A stretch of DNA of 64,000 nt from Pseudomonas sp. B21-023. Lineage in GTDB: Bacteria > Pseudomonadota > Gammaproteobacteria > Pseudomonadales > Pseudomonadaceae. The DNA lies in contig NZ_CP087190.1 of assembly GCF_024749165.1 (NCBI RefSeq), forward strand, positions 1,200,001 to 1,264,000. Reading direction: 5' to 3'. Made by a program: the position numbers and the translations under genes. Shown in pieces: positions 43,446 to 54,268 of this stretch. The notes beneath the pieces are model-generated. The model saw only the letters and a program-made list of their open reading frames with translations. It was not told the origin of the DNA and ran no database searches. Within the stretch, counting starts at the first letter, position 1, and each line of letters begins with the position of its first letter.

Positions 43446-44189
43446 ATGGCTCAGCAGGGCAGTGGTCATCAGGCTCGCTATAAACGCATTCTACTCAAAC
43501 TTAGCGGCGAGGCCCTGATGGGCTCGGAAGAGTTCGGGATCGACCCCAAGGTCCTGGATCGCATGGCGCTGGAAGTCGGCCAACTGGTCGGCATCGGCGT
43601 CCAGGTCGGCCTGGTGATCGGTGGTGGCAACCTGTTCCGTGGTGCGGCGCTCAGCGCGGCCGGCATGGATCGGGTCACTGGCGACCACATGGGCATGCTG
43701 GCCACCGTGATGAACGCACTGGCCATGCGCGACGCGCTGGAGCGGGCGAACATCACCGCGATCGTCATGTCGGCCATCTCCATGGTCGGCGTCACCGATC
43801 ACTATGATCGCCGCAAGGCCATGCGCCACCTGAACTCGAAAGAAGTCGTGATCTTCGCTGCCGGTACCGGCAACCCGTTCTTCACCACCGACTCCGCCGC
43901 TTGCCTGCGCGCCATCGAAATCGATGCCGACGTGGTATTGAAGGCAACCAAGGTCGATGGTGTATACACTGCAGATCCATTCAAGGACCCGCATGCCGAG
44001 AAGTTCGATCATCTGTCCTACGATGAAGTGCTGGATCGCAAGCTGGGTGTAATGGACCTGACGGCAATCTGCCTGTGCCGCGATCACAAGATGCCGTTGC
44101 GCGTCTTCAACATGAACAAACCCGGCGCCCTGCTGAACATCGTGCATGGCGGCGCGGAAGGAACTCTGATCGAGGAAGTTCAAAAATGA
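43446..44189 (+). CDS. pyrH: UMP kinase
   Basis: PyrH makes UDP from UMP and is the hexameric bacterial type, activated by GTP and inhibited by UTP. The 247-residue protein has [14 protein letters not shown] near the start, [12 protein letters not shown] near residue 58, the UMP-binding [17 protein letters not shown] near 140 and [18 protein letters not shown] 43446 has a GGAGAG site upstream. Its stop overlaps the frr start by 4 bases (ATGA). Confidence 0.98.
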   Translation: MAQQGSGHQARYKRILLKLSGEALMGSEEFGIDPKVLDRMALEVGQLVGIGVQVGLVIGGGNLFRGAALSAAGMDRVTGDHMGMLATVMNALAMRDALERANITAIVMSAISMVGVTDHYDRRKAMRHLNSKEVVIFAAGTGNPFFTTDSAACLRAIEIDADVVLKATKVDGVYTADPFKDPHAEKFDHLSYDEVLDRKLGVMDLTAICLCRDHKMPLRVFNMNKPGALLNIVHGGAEGTLIEEVQK

Positions 44190-44743
44190 TCAACGAAATC
44201 AAGAAAGACGCCCAGGCGCGCATGCAAAAGTCGCTGGAGTCGCTGATCCACGCATTTGGCCAGATCCGCACTGGCAAGGCGCACCCGAGCGTCCTGGGTA
44301 GCGTGATGGTGCCTTACTATGGCACCGACACCCCGCTGACCAGCGTGGCCAACGTGACCGTGAAAGACAACCAGACCCTGCAAGTGGTGCCTTTCGAGCG
44401 CAACATGCTGGGCGCCATCGACAAGGCCATCGGCAGTGCCGGCTTGAACCTCAACCCGACCAACCTGGGTGAGTTGCTGCTGGTCAACATGCCCCCGCTG
44501 ACCGAAGAAACCCGCAAGGGCTTCACCAAGCAGGCACGTGCCGCAGCCGAAGATGCCCGCGTTGCCGTGCGCAACATTCGTCGTGACGCCATGGGTGACC
44601 TGAAGAAGCTGTCCAAGGACAAGGAAATCAGTGAAGACGAAGAGCGTCGTGCCAGTGCCGACATCGACAAGCTGATCAAGGATTTCGAGGCGCAGATCGC
44701 CAAGGCCACCGAAGCAAAAGAAAAGGACCTGATGGCCATCTAA
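44186..44743 (+). CDS. frr: Ribosome recycling factor
   Basis: RRF splits post-termination ribosomes with EF-G. The 185-residue protein is the standard size: [20 protein letters not shown], the hinge region [18 protein letters not shown], and the helical [18 protein letters not shown]. The start at 44186 is set by the ATGA overlap with pyrH; the longer frame from 44075 lies inside pyrH. Confidence 0.98.
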   Translation: MINEIKKDAQARMQKSLESLIHAFGQIRTGKAHPSVLGSVMVPYYGTDTPLTSVANVTVKDNQTLQVVPFERNMLGAIDKAIGSAGLNLNPTNLGELLLVNMPPLTEETRKGFTKQARAAAEDARVAVRNIRRDAMGDLKKLSKDKEISEDEERRASADIDKLIKDFEAQIAKATEAKEKDLMAI

Positions 44744-44759
44744 GGGTCAGGACGCCTTC

Positions 44760-45515
44760 ATGGAAAAGACCAAGCAGACTGTGCCCTCCGTGGTGCCGCG
44801 TCACGTGGCGATCATCATGGATGGGAATAATCGCTGGGCGAAGAAGCGCTTCATGCCCGGCGTTGCCGGGCATAAAGCGGGTGTCGATGCGGTGCGCGCC
44901 GTAATTGAAGTGTGCGCCGAGGCCAAGGTCGAGGTGCTCACGCTTTTTGCGTTCTCCAGTGAGAACTGGCAGCGACCGGCGGACGAAGTCAGTGCCCTCA
45001 TGGACCTGTTCTTCAAGGCGCTGCGCCGAGAGGCCAAGCGCCTGAACGACAATAACATCAGCCTGCGCATCATCGGCGACCGCTCACGCTTCCACCCTGA
45101 ACTCCAGGCTGCTATGCGCGAGGCTGAGGCTGCGACCGCCGGCAGCAACCGCTTCATCCTGCAGATCGCCGCCAACTACGGTGGCCAGTGGGATATTGCC
45201 CAGGCTGCCCAGCGCCTGGCGCGTGAAGTGCAGGCCGGCCATCTGCGGCCGGAGGACATCACGCCGGATCTGTTGCAGACCTGCCTGGTGACGGGTGACC
45301 TGCCATTGCCTGACCTGTGCATCCGCACCGGTGGCGAGCACCGCATCAGCAATTTCCTCTTGTGGCAGCTGGCCTACGCCGAGCTGTACTTCTCCGACCT
45401 CTATTGGCCGGACTTCAAACACGAGGCCATGCGCAATGCGCTGGCCGATTTCGCTTCGCGCCAGCGCCGCTTCGGTAAGACCAGCGAGCAGGTCGAAGCC
45501 GGAGCCCGTGCTTAA
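44760..45515 (+). CDS. uppS: Undecaprenyl diphosphate synthase
   Basis: UppS adds eight isopentenyl units to farnesyl diphosphate in cis, giving the C55 carrier for peptidoglycan and LPS. The 251-residue protein has the catalytic Asp21 in IIMDGNNRWAKKR, the FAFSSENWQRP motif, and the C-terminal CIRTGGEHRISNFLLWQLAYAE with the RxG substrate motif. The stop overlaps the cdsA start by one base (TAATG). Confidence 0.98.
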   Translation: MEKTKQTVPSVVPRHVAIIMDGNNRWAKKRFMPGVAGHKAGVDAVRAVIEVCAEAKVEVLTLFAFSSENWQRPADEVSALMDLFFKALRREAKRLNDNNISLRIIGDRSRFHPELQAAMREAEAATAGSNRFILQIAANYGGQWDIAQAAQRLAREVQAGHLRPEDITPDLLQTCLVTGDLPLPDLCIRTGGEHRISNFLLWQLAYAELYFSDLYWPDFKHEAMRNALADFASRQRRFGKTSEQVEAGARA

Positions 45516-46330
45516 TGCTTAAACAACGCATCATTACCGCGCTGATCCTGCTGCCGATCGCGGTGGGTGGTTTCTTCCTGCTCAATGGTGGGGATTTCGC
45601 CCTCTTCATCGGTTTCGTGGTGACGCTCGGTGCCTGGGAGTGGGCGCGCCTGGCCGGCCTGGTGGCGCAACCGTTGCGCATCGCCTATGCCGCCGTGGTC
45701 GCGGGCGGGCTGATGCTGCTCTACCTGATGCCGGATCTCGCGCCCTGGGTGCTGGGCGCTTCGGTGATCTGGTGGGCGCTGGCCACGTGGCTGGTGCTGA
45801 CCTATCCGCGCAGCGGCGAGCTGTGGAGCAGTGCCGCCTGCCGCCTGCTGATCGGCCTGCTGGTGTTGCTGCCCGCCTGGCAGGGTCTGGTGCTGCTCAA
45901 GCACTGGCCGCTGGGCAACTGGCTGATCCTGGCGGTCATGGTGCTGGTCTGGGCGGCCGACATCGGTGCCTATTTCTCCGGCCGTGCCTTCGGCAAGCGC
46001 AAGCTGGCGCCACAGGTCAGCCCGGGCAAGAGCTGGGAGGGCGTGTATGGCGGCCTCGCGGTCAGCCTGCTGATCACCCTGGGCGTGGGCATTGCCCGTG
46101 ACTGGAGTGTCGGCCAGGTGCTGCTGGGCTTGCTGGGCGCCGTGGTGGTGGTGATGTCTTCGGTGGTCGGCGACCTGACCGAAAGCATGTTCAAGCGCCG
46201 TGAAGGCATCAAGGACAGCAGCAACCTGCTGCCGGGCCATGGCGGCGTGCTTGATCGCATCGACAGCCTGACCGCGGCGATTCCGATGTTTGCCGTATTG
46301 TTGTGGGCGGCTGAGTGGGGTGTGATGTGA
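45515..46330 (+). CDS. cdsA: Phosphatidate cytidylyltransferase
   Basis: CdsA makes CDP-diacylglycerol from phosphatidate and CTP. The 271-residue integral membrane protein has about eight helices and the family signature at the C-terminus: [25 protein letters not shown] with the metal-binding acidic residues (this stretch is at about residues 228-252). A further conserved [20 protein letters not shown] lies near 149. Coupled to uppS and dxr. Confidence 0.97.
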   Translation: MLKQRIITALILLPIAVGGFFLLNGGDFALFIGFVVTLGAWEWARLAGLVAQPLRIAYAAVVAGGLMLLYLMPDLAPWVLGASVIWWALATWLVLTYPRSGELWSSAACRLLIGLLVLLPAWQGLVLLKHWPLGNWLILAVMVLVWAADIGAYFSGRAFGKRKLAPQVSPGKSWEGVYGGLAVSLLITLGVGIARDWSVGQVLLGLLGAVVVVMSSVVGDLTESMFKRREGIKDSSNLLPGHGGVLDRIDSLTAAIPMFAVLLWAAEWGVM

Positions 46331-47517
46331 GTCGCGTGCAACGCATTACCGTGCTGGGGGCCACCGGCTCCATTGGCTTGAGCACGTTGGACGTCATCGC
46401 TCGCCATCCTGACCGTTACCAGGTGTTCGCCTTGAGCGGCTATTCGCGCATCGACGAGCTGCTGGCCCTGTGCGAGCGCCATCTCCCGGCGTACGCCGTG
46501 GTGCCGAGTGCCGAGGCGGCCGGGCGGCTGCGCGCGGGGCTGGCCAGGAGCGGATGTGCCACCGAGGTGCTGGAAGGTGAGGCCGGGCTGTGCCAGGTCG
46601 CCTCCGCATCGGAGGTTGATACCGTGATGGCCGCCATCGTTGGTGCTGCCGGCCTGCGTCCAACCCTGGCCGCGGTCGAGGCGGGCAAGAAGGTACTGTT
46701 GGCCAACAAGGAAGCCCTGGTGATGTCCGGGGCCCTGTTCATGCAGGCGGTGCAGCGTAGCGGCGCGGTGCTGCTGCCGATCGACAGCGAGCACAACGCG
46801 ATATTCCAGTGCATGCCCGGCGACTACGCCCGGGGCCTGGGCGCTGTCGGCGTGCGCCGCATCCTGCTGACGGCCTCCGGCGGCCCGTTCCGCGAAACCC
46901 CGGCTGAAGCCTTGCTGGATGTCACGCCGGAACAGGCCTGCGCTCACCCGAATTGGTCCATGGGGCGCAAGATCTCGGTCGACTCGGCGAGCATGCTGAA
47001 CAAAGGCCTGGAGCTGATCGAGGCCTGCTGGCTGTTCGATGCCAAGCCTTCGCAGGTCGAAGTGGTGGTGCACCCGCAGAGTGTCATCCACTCGTTGGTG
47101 GACTATGTCGATGGCTCGGTGCTCGCCCAGTTGGGCAACCCCGACATGCGCACGCCGATCTCCAATGCCCTGGCCTGGCCGGAGCGCATCGATTCGGGCG
47201 TGGCGCCGCTGGACCTGTTCGCCATCGCCCGTCTGGATTTCCAGGCCCCCGACGAACAGCGCTTCCCATGCCTGCGCCTGGCGCGTCAGGCTGCCGAGGC
47301 GGGCAACAGTGCGCCGGCGGTGCTTAATGCCGCCAACGAAGTGGCTGTCGAAGCGTTTCTCCAGCGGCGTATCCGCTTCCCGGAGATCGCGGGTATGATC
47401 GAACAAGTGCTCGACCAGGAGCCTGTGGTGGCATTGCCCACGCTCGACGCGGTATTCGCCGCCGACCAGCGTGCCCGGGAGCTGTCCCGGGAATGGTTGC
47501 GACGCCACGGCCGCTGA
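46327..47517 (+). CDS. dxr: 1-deoxy-D-xylulose-5-phosphate reductoisomerase
   Basis: Dxr makes MEP, the committed step of the non-mevalonate isoprenoid path. The 396 residues show [17 protein letters not shown] (NADPH), [30 protein letters not shown] (metal Asp/Glu), [12 protein letters not shown] and [22 protein letters not shown] chose GTG 46327, which overlaps the cdsA stop in GTGA and gives the conserved start [10 protein letters not shown]; an ATG-like alternative four codons earlier is less likely. Confidence 0.95.
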   Translation: MSRVQRITVLGATGSIGLSTLDVIARHPDRYQVFALSGYSRIDELLALCERHLPAYAVVPSAEAAGRLRAGLARSGCATEVLEGEAGLCQVASASEVDTVMAAIVGAAGLRPTLAAVEAGKKVLLANKEALVMSGALFMQAVQRSGAVLLPIDSEHNAIFQCMPGDYARGLGAVGVRRILLTASGGPFRETPAEALLDVTPEQACAHPNWSMGRKISVDSASMLNKGLELIEACWLFDAKPSQVEVVVHPQSVIHSLVDYVDGSVLAQLGNPDMRTPISNALAWPERIDSGVAPLDLFAIARLDFQAPDEQRFPCLRLARQAAEAGNSAPAVLNAANEVAVEAFLQRRIRFPEIAGMIEQVLDQEPVVALPTLDAVFAADQRARELSREWLRRHGR

Positions 47518-47559
47518 AGCCTGCGGCCGGCTCCGCCGAATGTCATCCGGAGATAGGAC

Positions 47560-48912
47560 ATGACTGCGCTCTACATGATTGTCGGCACGCTGATTGCGCT
47601 CGGCGTGCTGGTCACCTTCCACGAGTTCGGCCACTTCTGGGTGGCGCGGCGCTGCGGGGTCAAGGTCCTGCGCTTCTCGGTGGGCTTCGGTACGCCGTTG
47701 CTGCGCTGGCACGATCGCCAGGGCACCGAGTTCGTCGTTGCCGCGATTCCCCTGGGCGGCTACGTCAAGATGCTCGACGAGCGCGAGGGCGAGGTGCCGC
47801 CGGCGCTGGTCGAACAATCGTTCAACCGTAAATCGGTGCGCCAGCGCATCGCTATCGTGGCGGCCGGTCCGGTCGCCAACTTCCTCCTCGCGATCCTGTT
47901 CTTCTGGGTGCTGGCCATGCTCGGCTCGCAGCAGGTGCGCCCGGTCATCGGCGCGGTCGAGGCGGGCAGCCTGGCGGCCAGCGCCGGTCTGGGCGTCGGC
48001 CAGGAAATCGTTTCCATCGATGGCAAACCGACCAACGGCTGGTCGGCGGTCAATCTGCAGCTGGTGCGTCGCCTCGGGGAGAGCGGCACGCTGCGAGTAG
48101 GTGTGCTCGATGAAGGGGCAACGGTCGAGCGCCAGCTCGACATTACCCTGAACAATTGGCTCAAGGGCGCCGATGAGCCTGATCCGATCCAGTCCCTGGG
48201 CCTGCGTCCCTGGCGACCGGCGATGGTTCCGGTGCTGGCGGAGATCGATCCGAAAGGGCCGGCCGCTGCCGCCGGGCTCAAGACCGGTGACAAGCTGCTG
48301 GCGCTCGACGGTATGGCGCTGGGCGACTGGCAGCAGGTGGTCGACGCGGTCCGCGCCCGCCCCGAGCGCACGGTGAACCTGCGTATCGAGCGCGACGGCG
48401 CAGCCCTTGAGGTACCGGTTACCCTGGCACGCAAGGGCGAAGGCCAGGCGTCTGGTGGATATCTGGGCGCCGGGGTCAAGGCGAGCGAATGGCCGGCGAA
48501 GATGCTTCGCGAGGTCAGTTACGGGCCGCTGGAGGCGGTGGGCGAGGGCTTGTCCCGCACTTGGAACATGAGTGTCCTGACCCTCGAATCGCTGAAGAAA
48601 ATGCTGTTCGGAGAGCTCTCGGTAAAAAACTTGAGCGGACCGATAACCATTGCTAAAGTGGCGGGCGCTTCAGCCCAGTCGGGCGTTGGGGATTTCCTGA
48701 ATTTCCTGGCCTACCTGAGCATAAGCCTGGGGGTTCTGAACCTGCTGCCCATCCCGGTACTGGATGGGGGGCATTTGCTGTTCTACCTGATCGAGTGGGC
48801 GCGCGGTCGTCCGCTCTCGGATCGGGTGCAAGGTTGGGGGGTCCAGATCGGTATCAGTTTGGTCGTCGGGGTGATGTTGCTCGCCCTGATCAACGATCTG
48901 GGTCGACTATAA
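47560..48912 (+). CDS. rseP: Site-2 intramembrane zinc protease RseP
   Basis: RseP cleaves the anti-sigma factor (MucA/RseA) within the membrane after the first cut, releasing the envelope-stress sigma factor. The 450-residue protein has the first-helix zinc motif HEFGH at residues 22-26 (VTFHEFGHFWVARR), two PDZ domains (VEAGSLAASAGLGVGQEI; IDPKGPAAAAGLKTGDKLL), and the C-terminal zinc Asp in LNLLPIPVLDGGHLLFY. It precedes bamA, the usual order. Confidence 0.97.
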   Translation: MTALYMIVGTLIALGVLVTFHEFGHFWVARRCGVKVLRFSVGFGTPLLRWHDRQGTEFVVAAIPLGGYVKMLDEREGEVPPALVEQSFNRKSVRQRIAIVAAGPVANFLLAILFFWVLAMLGSQQVRPVIGAVEAGSLAASAGLGVGQEIVSIDGKPTNGWSAVNLQLVRRLGESGTLRVGVLDEGATVERQLDITLNNWLKGADEPDPIQSLGLRPWRPAMVPVLAEIDPKGPAAAAGLKTGDKLLALDGMALGDWQQVVDAVRARPERTVNLRIERDGAALEVPVTLARKGEGQASGGYLGAGVKASEWPAKMLREVSYGPLEAVGEGLSRTWNMSVLTLESLKKMLFGELSVKNLSGPITIAKVAGASAQSGVGDFLNFLAYLSISLGVLNLLPIPVLDGGHLLFYLIEWARGRPLSDRVQGWGVQIGISLVVGVMLLALINDLGRL

Positions 48913-48931
48913 AAGCTTCGCTCAATCGCGA

Positions 48932-48957
48932 AACCTGCCGCTTTCTCGCGGCGGGTT
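48932..48957 (+). terminator. Weak hairpin between rseP and bamA
   Basis: AACCTGCCGC (48932-48941) pairs with GCGGCGGGTT (48948-48957) with one mismatch around a 6-base loop and is followed by GTTTATT. It may lower read-through from rseP into bamA. Confidence 0.45.
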
Positions 48958-48987
48958 GTTTATTGCCAGTTGGAATAAAAGGACTTC

Positions 48988-51336
48988 ATGAAACGTCTGC
49001 TGCTAACTGCGGTGCTCTCCGCACTGATGATCGCTGAAGTTCACGCCGAGTCCTTCACCATCTCCGATATTCGTGTCAACGGCCTGCAGCGGGTTTCCGC
49101 CGGCAGCGTGTTCGGCGCGTTGCCGCTGAACGTCGGTGACCAGGTCGACGACCGCCGTCTGGTCGAGTCCACCCGCTCGCTGTTCAAGACCGGCTTCTTC
49201 CAGGACATCCAGCTGAACCGCGACGGCAATGTCCTGATCATCAACGTGGTCGAGCGCCCTTCGGTGTCGAGCATCGAGATCGAAGGCAACAAGGCGATCA
49301 GCACCGAAGACCTGATGAAGGGCCTGAAGCAGTCGGGCCTGGCCGAAGGCGAGATCTTCCAGCGCGCGACGCTCGAAGGCGTGCGTAACGAGCTGCAGCG
49401 CCAGTACGTGGCCCAGGGCCGCTACTCCGCCGAAGTCGACGCCGAAGTCGTGCCGCAGCCGCGCAACCGCGTCGGCCTGAAGATCAAGATCAACGAAGGC
49501 ACCGTGGCCGCGATCCAGCACATCAACGTGGTGGGTAACACGGTCTTCGACGACGAGACCCTAGGCCAGCTGTTCGAGCTCAAGACCACCAACTGGCTGT
49601 CGTTCTTCAAGAACGACGACAAGTACGCCCGCGAAAAACTGTCCGGTGACCTGGAGCGCCTGCGTTCCTACTACCTGGACCGCGGCTACATCAACATGGA
49701 CATCGCGTCCACCCAGGTGTCGATCACCCCGGACAAGAAGCATGTCTACATCACCGTCAACATCAACGAGGGCGAGAAGTACACCGTCCGCGACGTGAAG
49801 TTGTCCGGTGACCTGAAAGTGCCGGAAGACCAGGTCAAGTCGCTGCTGCTGGTGCAGCCGGGCCAGGTGTTCTCGCGCAAGGTGATGACCACCACCTCTG
49901 ACCTGATCACCCGTCGCCTGGGTAACGAAGGCTATACCTTCGCCAACGTCAACGGCGTGCCACAGCCGAACGACCAGGATCACACCGTCGACATCATGTT
50001 CGTCGTCGATCCGGGCAAGCGTGCCTACGTCAACCGCATCAACTACCGCGGCAACACCAAGACCGAAGACGAAGTGCTGCGCCGCGAAATGCGCCAGATG
50101 GAAGGCGGCTGGGCTTCGACCTACCTCATCGACCAATCCAAGACCCGCCTCGAGCGCCTGGGCTTCTTCAAGGAAGTCAACGTCGAGACGCCGCCGGTGC
50201 CGGGCACCGACGACCAGGTCGACGTCAACTACAGCGTCGAAGAGCAAGCCTCCGGCTCGATCACCGCCAGCGTCGGTTTCGCCCAGAGCGCGGGCCTGAT
50301 CCTGGGTGGCTCGATCAGCCAGAACAACTTCCTGGGTACCGGTAACAAGGTCTCCATCGGCCTGACCCGTTCCGAATACCAGACCCGCTACAACTTCGGC
50401 TACGTTGATCCCTACTTCACCCCCGACGGTGTGAGCCTGGGTTACAACGCCTTCTACCGCAGCACCGACTACGACGACCTCGACGTCGACGTGGCCAGCT
50501 ATGCGGTGGACAGCCTGGGTGCCGGCGTCAGCCTCGGCTACCCGATCAGCGAGACTTCGCGCCTGACCTACGGCCTGACCGTGCAGCAGGACAAGCTGAA
50601 GACCGGCCGCTACACCGTCGATGAGATCTTCAAGTTCATCCAGGACGAAGGCGACAACTTCCTCAACTTCAAGGCGTCGATCGGCTGGTCCGAGTCGACC
50701 CTTAACAAGGGCGTGCTGGCCACCCGTGGTCACTCGCAGAGCCTGACCCTCGAGACCACCGTGCCGGGCAGCGACCTGTCGTTCTACAAGCTCGACTACC
50801 GTGGCCAGCTGTTCAAGCCGATCAACAACGACTACACCCTGCGCCTGCACACCGAGCTGGGCTACGGTGACGGTTTTGGCGGCACTTCGGGGCTGCCGTT
50901 CTACGAGAACTACTACGCGGGCGGCTTCAACTCCGTGCGCGGCTTCAAGGACAGCACCCTGGGCCCACGCAGCACGCCTAGTAGCGGCAAGAACCCGGGC
51001 ACCATCGCCGACCCGGACCAGGATCCGCTGCCGTTCGGTGGCAACGTCCTCGTCCAGGGCGGTGTGGAGCTGCTGTTCCCGCTGCCGTTCGTCAAGGACC
51101 AGCGTTCGCTGCGCACCTCCGTGTTCTGGGACGTGGGTAACGTGTTCGACACCAACTGCGGTTCCAAGCCGGACTGCACCAAGGTCGGTTTCTCGGACAT
51201 GGCCAGTTCCGTCGGTCTGGGCGTAACCTGGATCACCGCGCTGGGCCCGCTGAGCTTCAGCCTGGCGATGCCGATCAAGAAGCCGGACGACGCCGACACG
51301 CAAGTGTTCCAATTCTCTCTGGGCCAGACCTTCTGA
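48988..51336 (+). CDS. bamA: Outer-membrane protein assembly factor BamA
   Basis: BamA folds and inserts beta-barrel proteins in the outer membrane. The 782-residue protein has a signal peptide ending VHAES near residue 21, five POTRA repeats to about residue 420 (for example FTISDIRVNGLQRVSAGSVF and YTVRDVKLSGDLKVPEDQV), and a 16-strand barrel. The lid-loop motif is seen as FNSVRGFKDSTLGPR, and the C-terminus ends in FQFSLGQTF, a beta signal with terminal Phe. It is followed by ompH and the lipid A genes. Confidence 0.98.
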   Translation: MKRLLLTAVLSALMIAEVHAESFTISDIRVNGLQRVSAGSVFGALPLNVGDQVDDRRLVESTRSLFKTGFFQDIQLNRDGNVLIINVVERPSVSSIEIEGNKAISTEDLMKGLKQSGLAEGEIFQRATLEGVRNELQRQYVAQGRYSAEVDAEVVPQPRNRVGLKIKINEGTVAAIQHINVVGNTVFDDETLGQLFELKTTNWLSFFKNDDKYAREKLSGDLERLRSYYLDRGYINMDIASTQVSITPDKKHVYITVNINEGEKYTVRDVKLSGDLKVPEDQVKSLLLVQPGQVFSRKVMTTTSDLITRRLGNEGYTFANVNGVPQPNDQDHTVDIMFVVDPGKRAYVNRINYRGNTKTEDEVLRREMRQMEGGWASTYLIDQSKTRLERLGFFKEVNVETPPVPGTDDQVDVNYSVEEQASGSITASVGFAQSAGLILGGSISQNNFLGTGNKVSIGLTRSEYQTRYNFGYVDPYFTPDGVSLGYNAFYRSTDYDDLDVDVASYAVDSLGAGVSLGYPISETSRLTYGLTVQQDKLKTGRYTVDEIFKFIQDEGDNFLNFKASIGWSESTLNKGVLATRGHSQSLTLETTVPGSDLSFYKLDYRGQLFKPINNDYTLRLHTELGYGDGFGGTSGLPFYENYYAGGFNSVRGFKDSTLGPRSTPSSGKNPGTIADPDQDPLPFGGNVLVQGGVELLFPLPFVKDQRSLRTSVFWDVGNVFDTNCGSKPDCTKVGFSDMASSVGLGVTWITALGPLSFSLAMPIKKPDDADTQVFQFSLGQTF

Positions 51337-51380
51337 GGTCGGCCCTTGCATAACGACAACGGATTATCCAGGAGTGCATC

Positions 51381-51884
51381 GTGCGTAAGTTGACTCAACT
51401 GGCCCTTGTGGCCGCGGCGCTGGTCGCCACCCCGGCTTTCGCCGAAATGAAGGTTGCCGTGCTGAACTATCAGATGGCCCTGCTGGAATCCGACGCGGCC
51501 AAGAAATACGCCGTTGACGCCGAGAAGAAGTTCGGCCCGCAACTGACCAAGCTCAAGGGCCTGGAAAGCAGCGCCAAGGGCATCCAGGATCGCCTGATCA
51601 AGGGCGGCGACAAGATGCCTCAGCCAGAGCGCGAGCGCCTCGAGCTCGAGTTCAAGCAAAAGGCCCGCGACTTCCAGTTCCAGTCCAAGGAGCTCAACGA
51701 AGCCAAGGCCGTGGCGGATCGCGACATGCTCAAGCAGCTCAAGCCCAAGCTTGATGGCGCCGTCGAGGAAGTGATCAAGAAGGGCGGCTTCGACCTGGTG
51801 CTCGAGCGTGGCGCGGTCATCGATGTCAAGCCGCAGTACGACATCACCCGCCAGGTCATCGAGCGCATGAACCAAGCCCGTTGA
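51381..51884 (+). CDS. ompH: Periplasmic chaperone Skp/OmpH
   Basis: Skp binds unfolded outer-membrane proteins and delivers them to BamA. The 167-residue protein starts at GTG 51381 (CAGGAGTG upstream) and has a signal peptide ([16 protein letters not shown], cut near residue 21). The mature part is small and then highly charged and coiled-coil (residues about 40-120, [20 protein letters not shown]), which forms the trimer tentacles, and ends in the conserved [20 protein letters not shown]. Confidence 0.95.
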   Translation: MRKLTQLALVAAALVATPAFAEMKVAVLNYQMALLESDAAKKYAVDAEKKFGPQLTKLKGLESSAKGIQDRLIKGGDKMPQPERERLELEFKQKARDFQFQSKELNEAKAVADRDMLKQLKPKLDGAVEEVIKKGGFDLVLERGAVIDVKPQYDITRQVIERMNQAR

Positions 51885-51885
51885 T

Positions 51886-52941
51886 ATGACCGTAACCATG
51901 ACACTCGGCCAGCTGGCCGAAGCCCTCGGCGCCGAGCTCAAAGGCCCCGAGGCGCTGGAAATCACCGGGTTGGCCACCTTGCAGGAGGCCGTTTCCGGGC
52001 AGCTGAGTTTCCTCGCCAACAAGCAGTACCGCAAGTTTCTGGACGATTCCACGGCCAGCGCGGTATTGCTCAAGGCCGAGGACGCCGAAGGTTTCGCCGG
52101 CAATGCCTTGATCGTGGCCGACCCGTATTTGGCTTACGCGCGCATCTCGCACCTGTTCGATCCGAAGCCCAAGGCTGTGGCGGGAATTCATCCCAGCGCC
52201 GTGGTTGCCGAGGATGCCCAGGTGGATGCCAGCGCCAGCATCGGTCCGTTCGCGGTGGTCGAAAGCGGCGCGCGAATCGACGCCAACGTGACGGTCGGCG
52301 CGCACTGTTTCATCGGTGCCCGTTGCGTCATCGGCGAGGGTGGCTGGTTGGCACCCCGTGTCACGCTGTATCACGACGTGACCATTGGCAAGCGCGTGGT
52401 CATCCAGTCCGGCGCGGTGATCGGTGGCGAGGGCTTTGGCTTTGCCAACGAGAAAGGCATCTGGCGCAAGATCGCGCAGATCGGCGGCGTCACCCTGGGC
52501 GACGATGTCGAGATTGGCGTGAACACCGCGGTGGACCGCGGCGCCCTGTCGGACACGCGCATCGGTGATGGCGTCAAGCTCGACAACCAGATCCAGATCG
52601 CCCATAACGTGCAGGTCGGTGACCACACGGCGATGGCGGCCTGCGTCGGTATCTCGGGCAGCACCCGTATCGGCAAGCACTGCATGATTGCCGGTGGTGT
52701 CGGGATGGTCGGTCACATCGACGTCTGCGACAATGTTTTCGTCTCCGGCATGACCATGGTGACCCGTTCGATTACCGAACCGGGTGGCTACTCTTCCGGA
52801 ACTGCCATGCAACCTTTGGCCGAATGGCGCAAGAGCGCCGCTCGCATTCGCCAGCTGGACGAGATGTCCAAGCGTCTCCAGCAGCTGGAAAAGCGTGTCG
52901 ACACCGTGACCTCAGGTGGCCAGCCGACATCAGAAGGCTGA
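51886..52941 (+). CDS. lpxD: UDP-3-O-(3-hydroxyacyl)glucosamine N-acyltransferase
   Basis: LpxD adds the N-linked hydroxyacyl chain in lipid A synthesis. The 351-residue protein has the N-terminal uridine-binding domain ([34 protein letters not shown]) and a left-handed beta-helix of hexapeptides ([40 protein letters not shown] with the catalytic His in IAHN), then a C-terminal helix. ATG 51886 follows the ompH stop by one base. Alternative start at 51898 (MTLGQLAE) is possible. Confidence 0.97.
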   Translation: MTVTMTLGQLAEALGAELKGPEALEITGLATLQEAVSGQLSFLANKQYRKFLDDSTASAVLLKAEDAEGFAGNALIVADPYLAYARISHLFDPKPKAVAGIHPSAVVAEDAQVDASASIGPFAVVESGARIDANVTVGAHCFIGARCVIGEGGWLAPRVTLYHDVTIGKRVVIQSGAVIGGEGFGFANEKGIWRKIAQIGGVTLGDDVEIGVNTAVDRGALSDTRIGDGVKLDNQIQIAHNVQVGDHTAMAACVGISGSTRIGKHCMIAGGVGMVGHIDVCDNVFVSGMTMVTRSITEPGGYSSGTAMQPLAEWRKSAARIRQLDEMSKRLQQLEKRVDTVTSGGQPTSEG

Positions 52942-53053
52942 TACCATTTACTGAGCGAGCGTTACAGTCGCTAGCTGGCTCCTCTTTGGATCTGCAAAAG
53001 GAGCGTGTGGTCAGCACCTGCGCTCCCTATTCTTATACAGGCTTCCCCCCGAA

Positions 53054-53494
53054 ATGATGGACATCAACGAGATTCGCGAATACCTGCCTCACCGTTACCC
53101 GTTCCTGCTGGTGGACCGGGTGACGGAGCTGGACTTCGAGGCCCAAAGCATTCGTGCCTACAAGAATGTCAGCATCAACGAGCCGTTCTTCAATGGCCAC
53201 TTCCCGGCGCATCCGATCATGCCGGGCGTGCTGATCATCGAGGCGATGGCCCAGGCGGCCGGGATTCTCGGATTCAAGATGCTCGACGCCAAGCCGGCTG
53301 ACGGCACGCTTTACTACTTTGTCGGCTCCGACAAGCTGCGTTTCCGCCAACCGGTACTGCCGGGCGACCAACTGGTCCTGGAAGCGAAGTTCCTCAGCCG
53401 CAAGAGCATGATCTGGAAGTTCGAATGCCGTGCCCTGGTGGACGGCAAGCCAGTCTGCTCGGCCGAGATCACCTGTGCGGAACGCTCCCTATGA
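53054..53494 (+). CDS. fabZ: 3-hydroxyacyl-ACP dehydratase FabZ
   Basis: FabZ dehydrates 3-hydroxyacyl-ACP in fatty-acid elongation. The 146-residue hot-dog protein has [18 protein letters not shown], the catalytic histidine and helix in [22 protein letters not shown] (His in NGHFP, Glu in IIEAMAQ), and [11 protein letters not shown]. There is no clear ribosome site before ATG 53054 (the leader ends CTTCCCCCCGAA), unlike its neighbours. It overlaps lpxA by 4 bases. Confidence 0.97.
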   Translation: MMDINEIREYLPHRYPFLLVDRVTELDFEAQSIRAYKNVSINEPFFNGHFPAHPIMPGVLIIEAMAQAAGILGFKMLDAKPADGTLYYFVGSDKLRFRQPVLPGDQLVLEAKFLSRKSMIWKFECRALVDGKPVCSAEITCAERSL

Positions 53495-54267
53495 GTTCGA
53501 TTGATCCACGGGCGATCATCGATCCCTCGGCCAAGCTGGCCGAGGGCGTCGAGGTTGGCCCCTGGTCGATCGTAGGCCCCGATGTGGAAATCGGGGAGGG
53601 CACCGTCATTGGCCCGCACGTCGTGCTTAAAGGGCCGACTCGTATTGGCAAGCACAACCGCATCTACCAGTTCTCCTCGATCGGTGAAGACACCCCTGAC
53701 CTGAAGTACAAGGGTGAGCCGACGCGCCTGGTGATCGGTGACCACAATGTGATCCGCGAGGGTGTCACCATCCATCGCGGCACCGTGCAGGACCGTTCGG
53801 AAACGACGCTGGGCGATCACAACCTGATCATGGCCTATGCCCACATCGGCCATGACAGCGTCATCGGCAACCACTGCATCCTGGTCAACAACACCGCGTT
53901 GGCCGGGCACGTGCACGTGGGCGACTGGGCGATCCTGTCGGGCTACACACTGGTGCACCAGTACTGCCATATCGGCGCGCATGCCTTTTCCGGCATGGGT
54001 ACCGCGATCGGCAAGGACGTGCCGGCTTATGTGACGGTGTTCGGCAGCCCGGCCGAGGCGCGCAGCATGAACTTCGAAGGCCTGCGCCGTCGTGGTTTCA
54101 GCGATGAGGTGCTGCATGCACTGCGCCGCGCCTACAAGGTTGTCTATCGCCAGGGCCTGACCGTCGAAGAGGCGCTCAAGGAGCTGGACGAGCTGGTGAG
54201 CCAGTTCCCGGAAGTCGACCTGTTCCGTCAATCGATCGCCAACTCCGCCCGCGGCATCACGCGCTGA
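53491..54267 (+). CDS. lpxA: UDP-N-acetylglucosamine acyltransferase
   Basis: LpxA performs the first acylation of lipid A synthesis. The 258-residue protein is a left-handed beta-helix trimer: [40 protein letters not shown], then the catalytic His region [20 protein letters not shown], and a helical C-terminal domain. The start at 53491 is set by the ATGA overlap with fabZ; the longer frame from 53425 is inside fabZ. Confidence 0.98.
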   Translation: MSSIDPRAIIDPSAKLAEGVEVGPWSIVGPDVEIGEGTVIGPHVVLKGPTRIGKHNRIYQFSSIGEDTPDLKYKGEPTRLVIGDHNVIREGVTIHRGTVQDRSETTLGDHNLIMAYAHIGHDSVIGNHCILVNNTALAGHVHVGDWAILSGYTLVHQYCHIGAHAFSGMGTAIGKDVPAYVTVFGSPAEARSMNFEGLRRRGFSDEVLHALRRAYKVVYRQGLTVEEALKELDELVSQFPEVDLFRQSIANSARGITR

Positions 54268-54268
54268 C

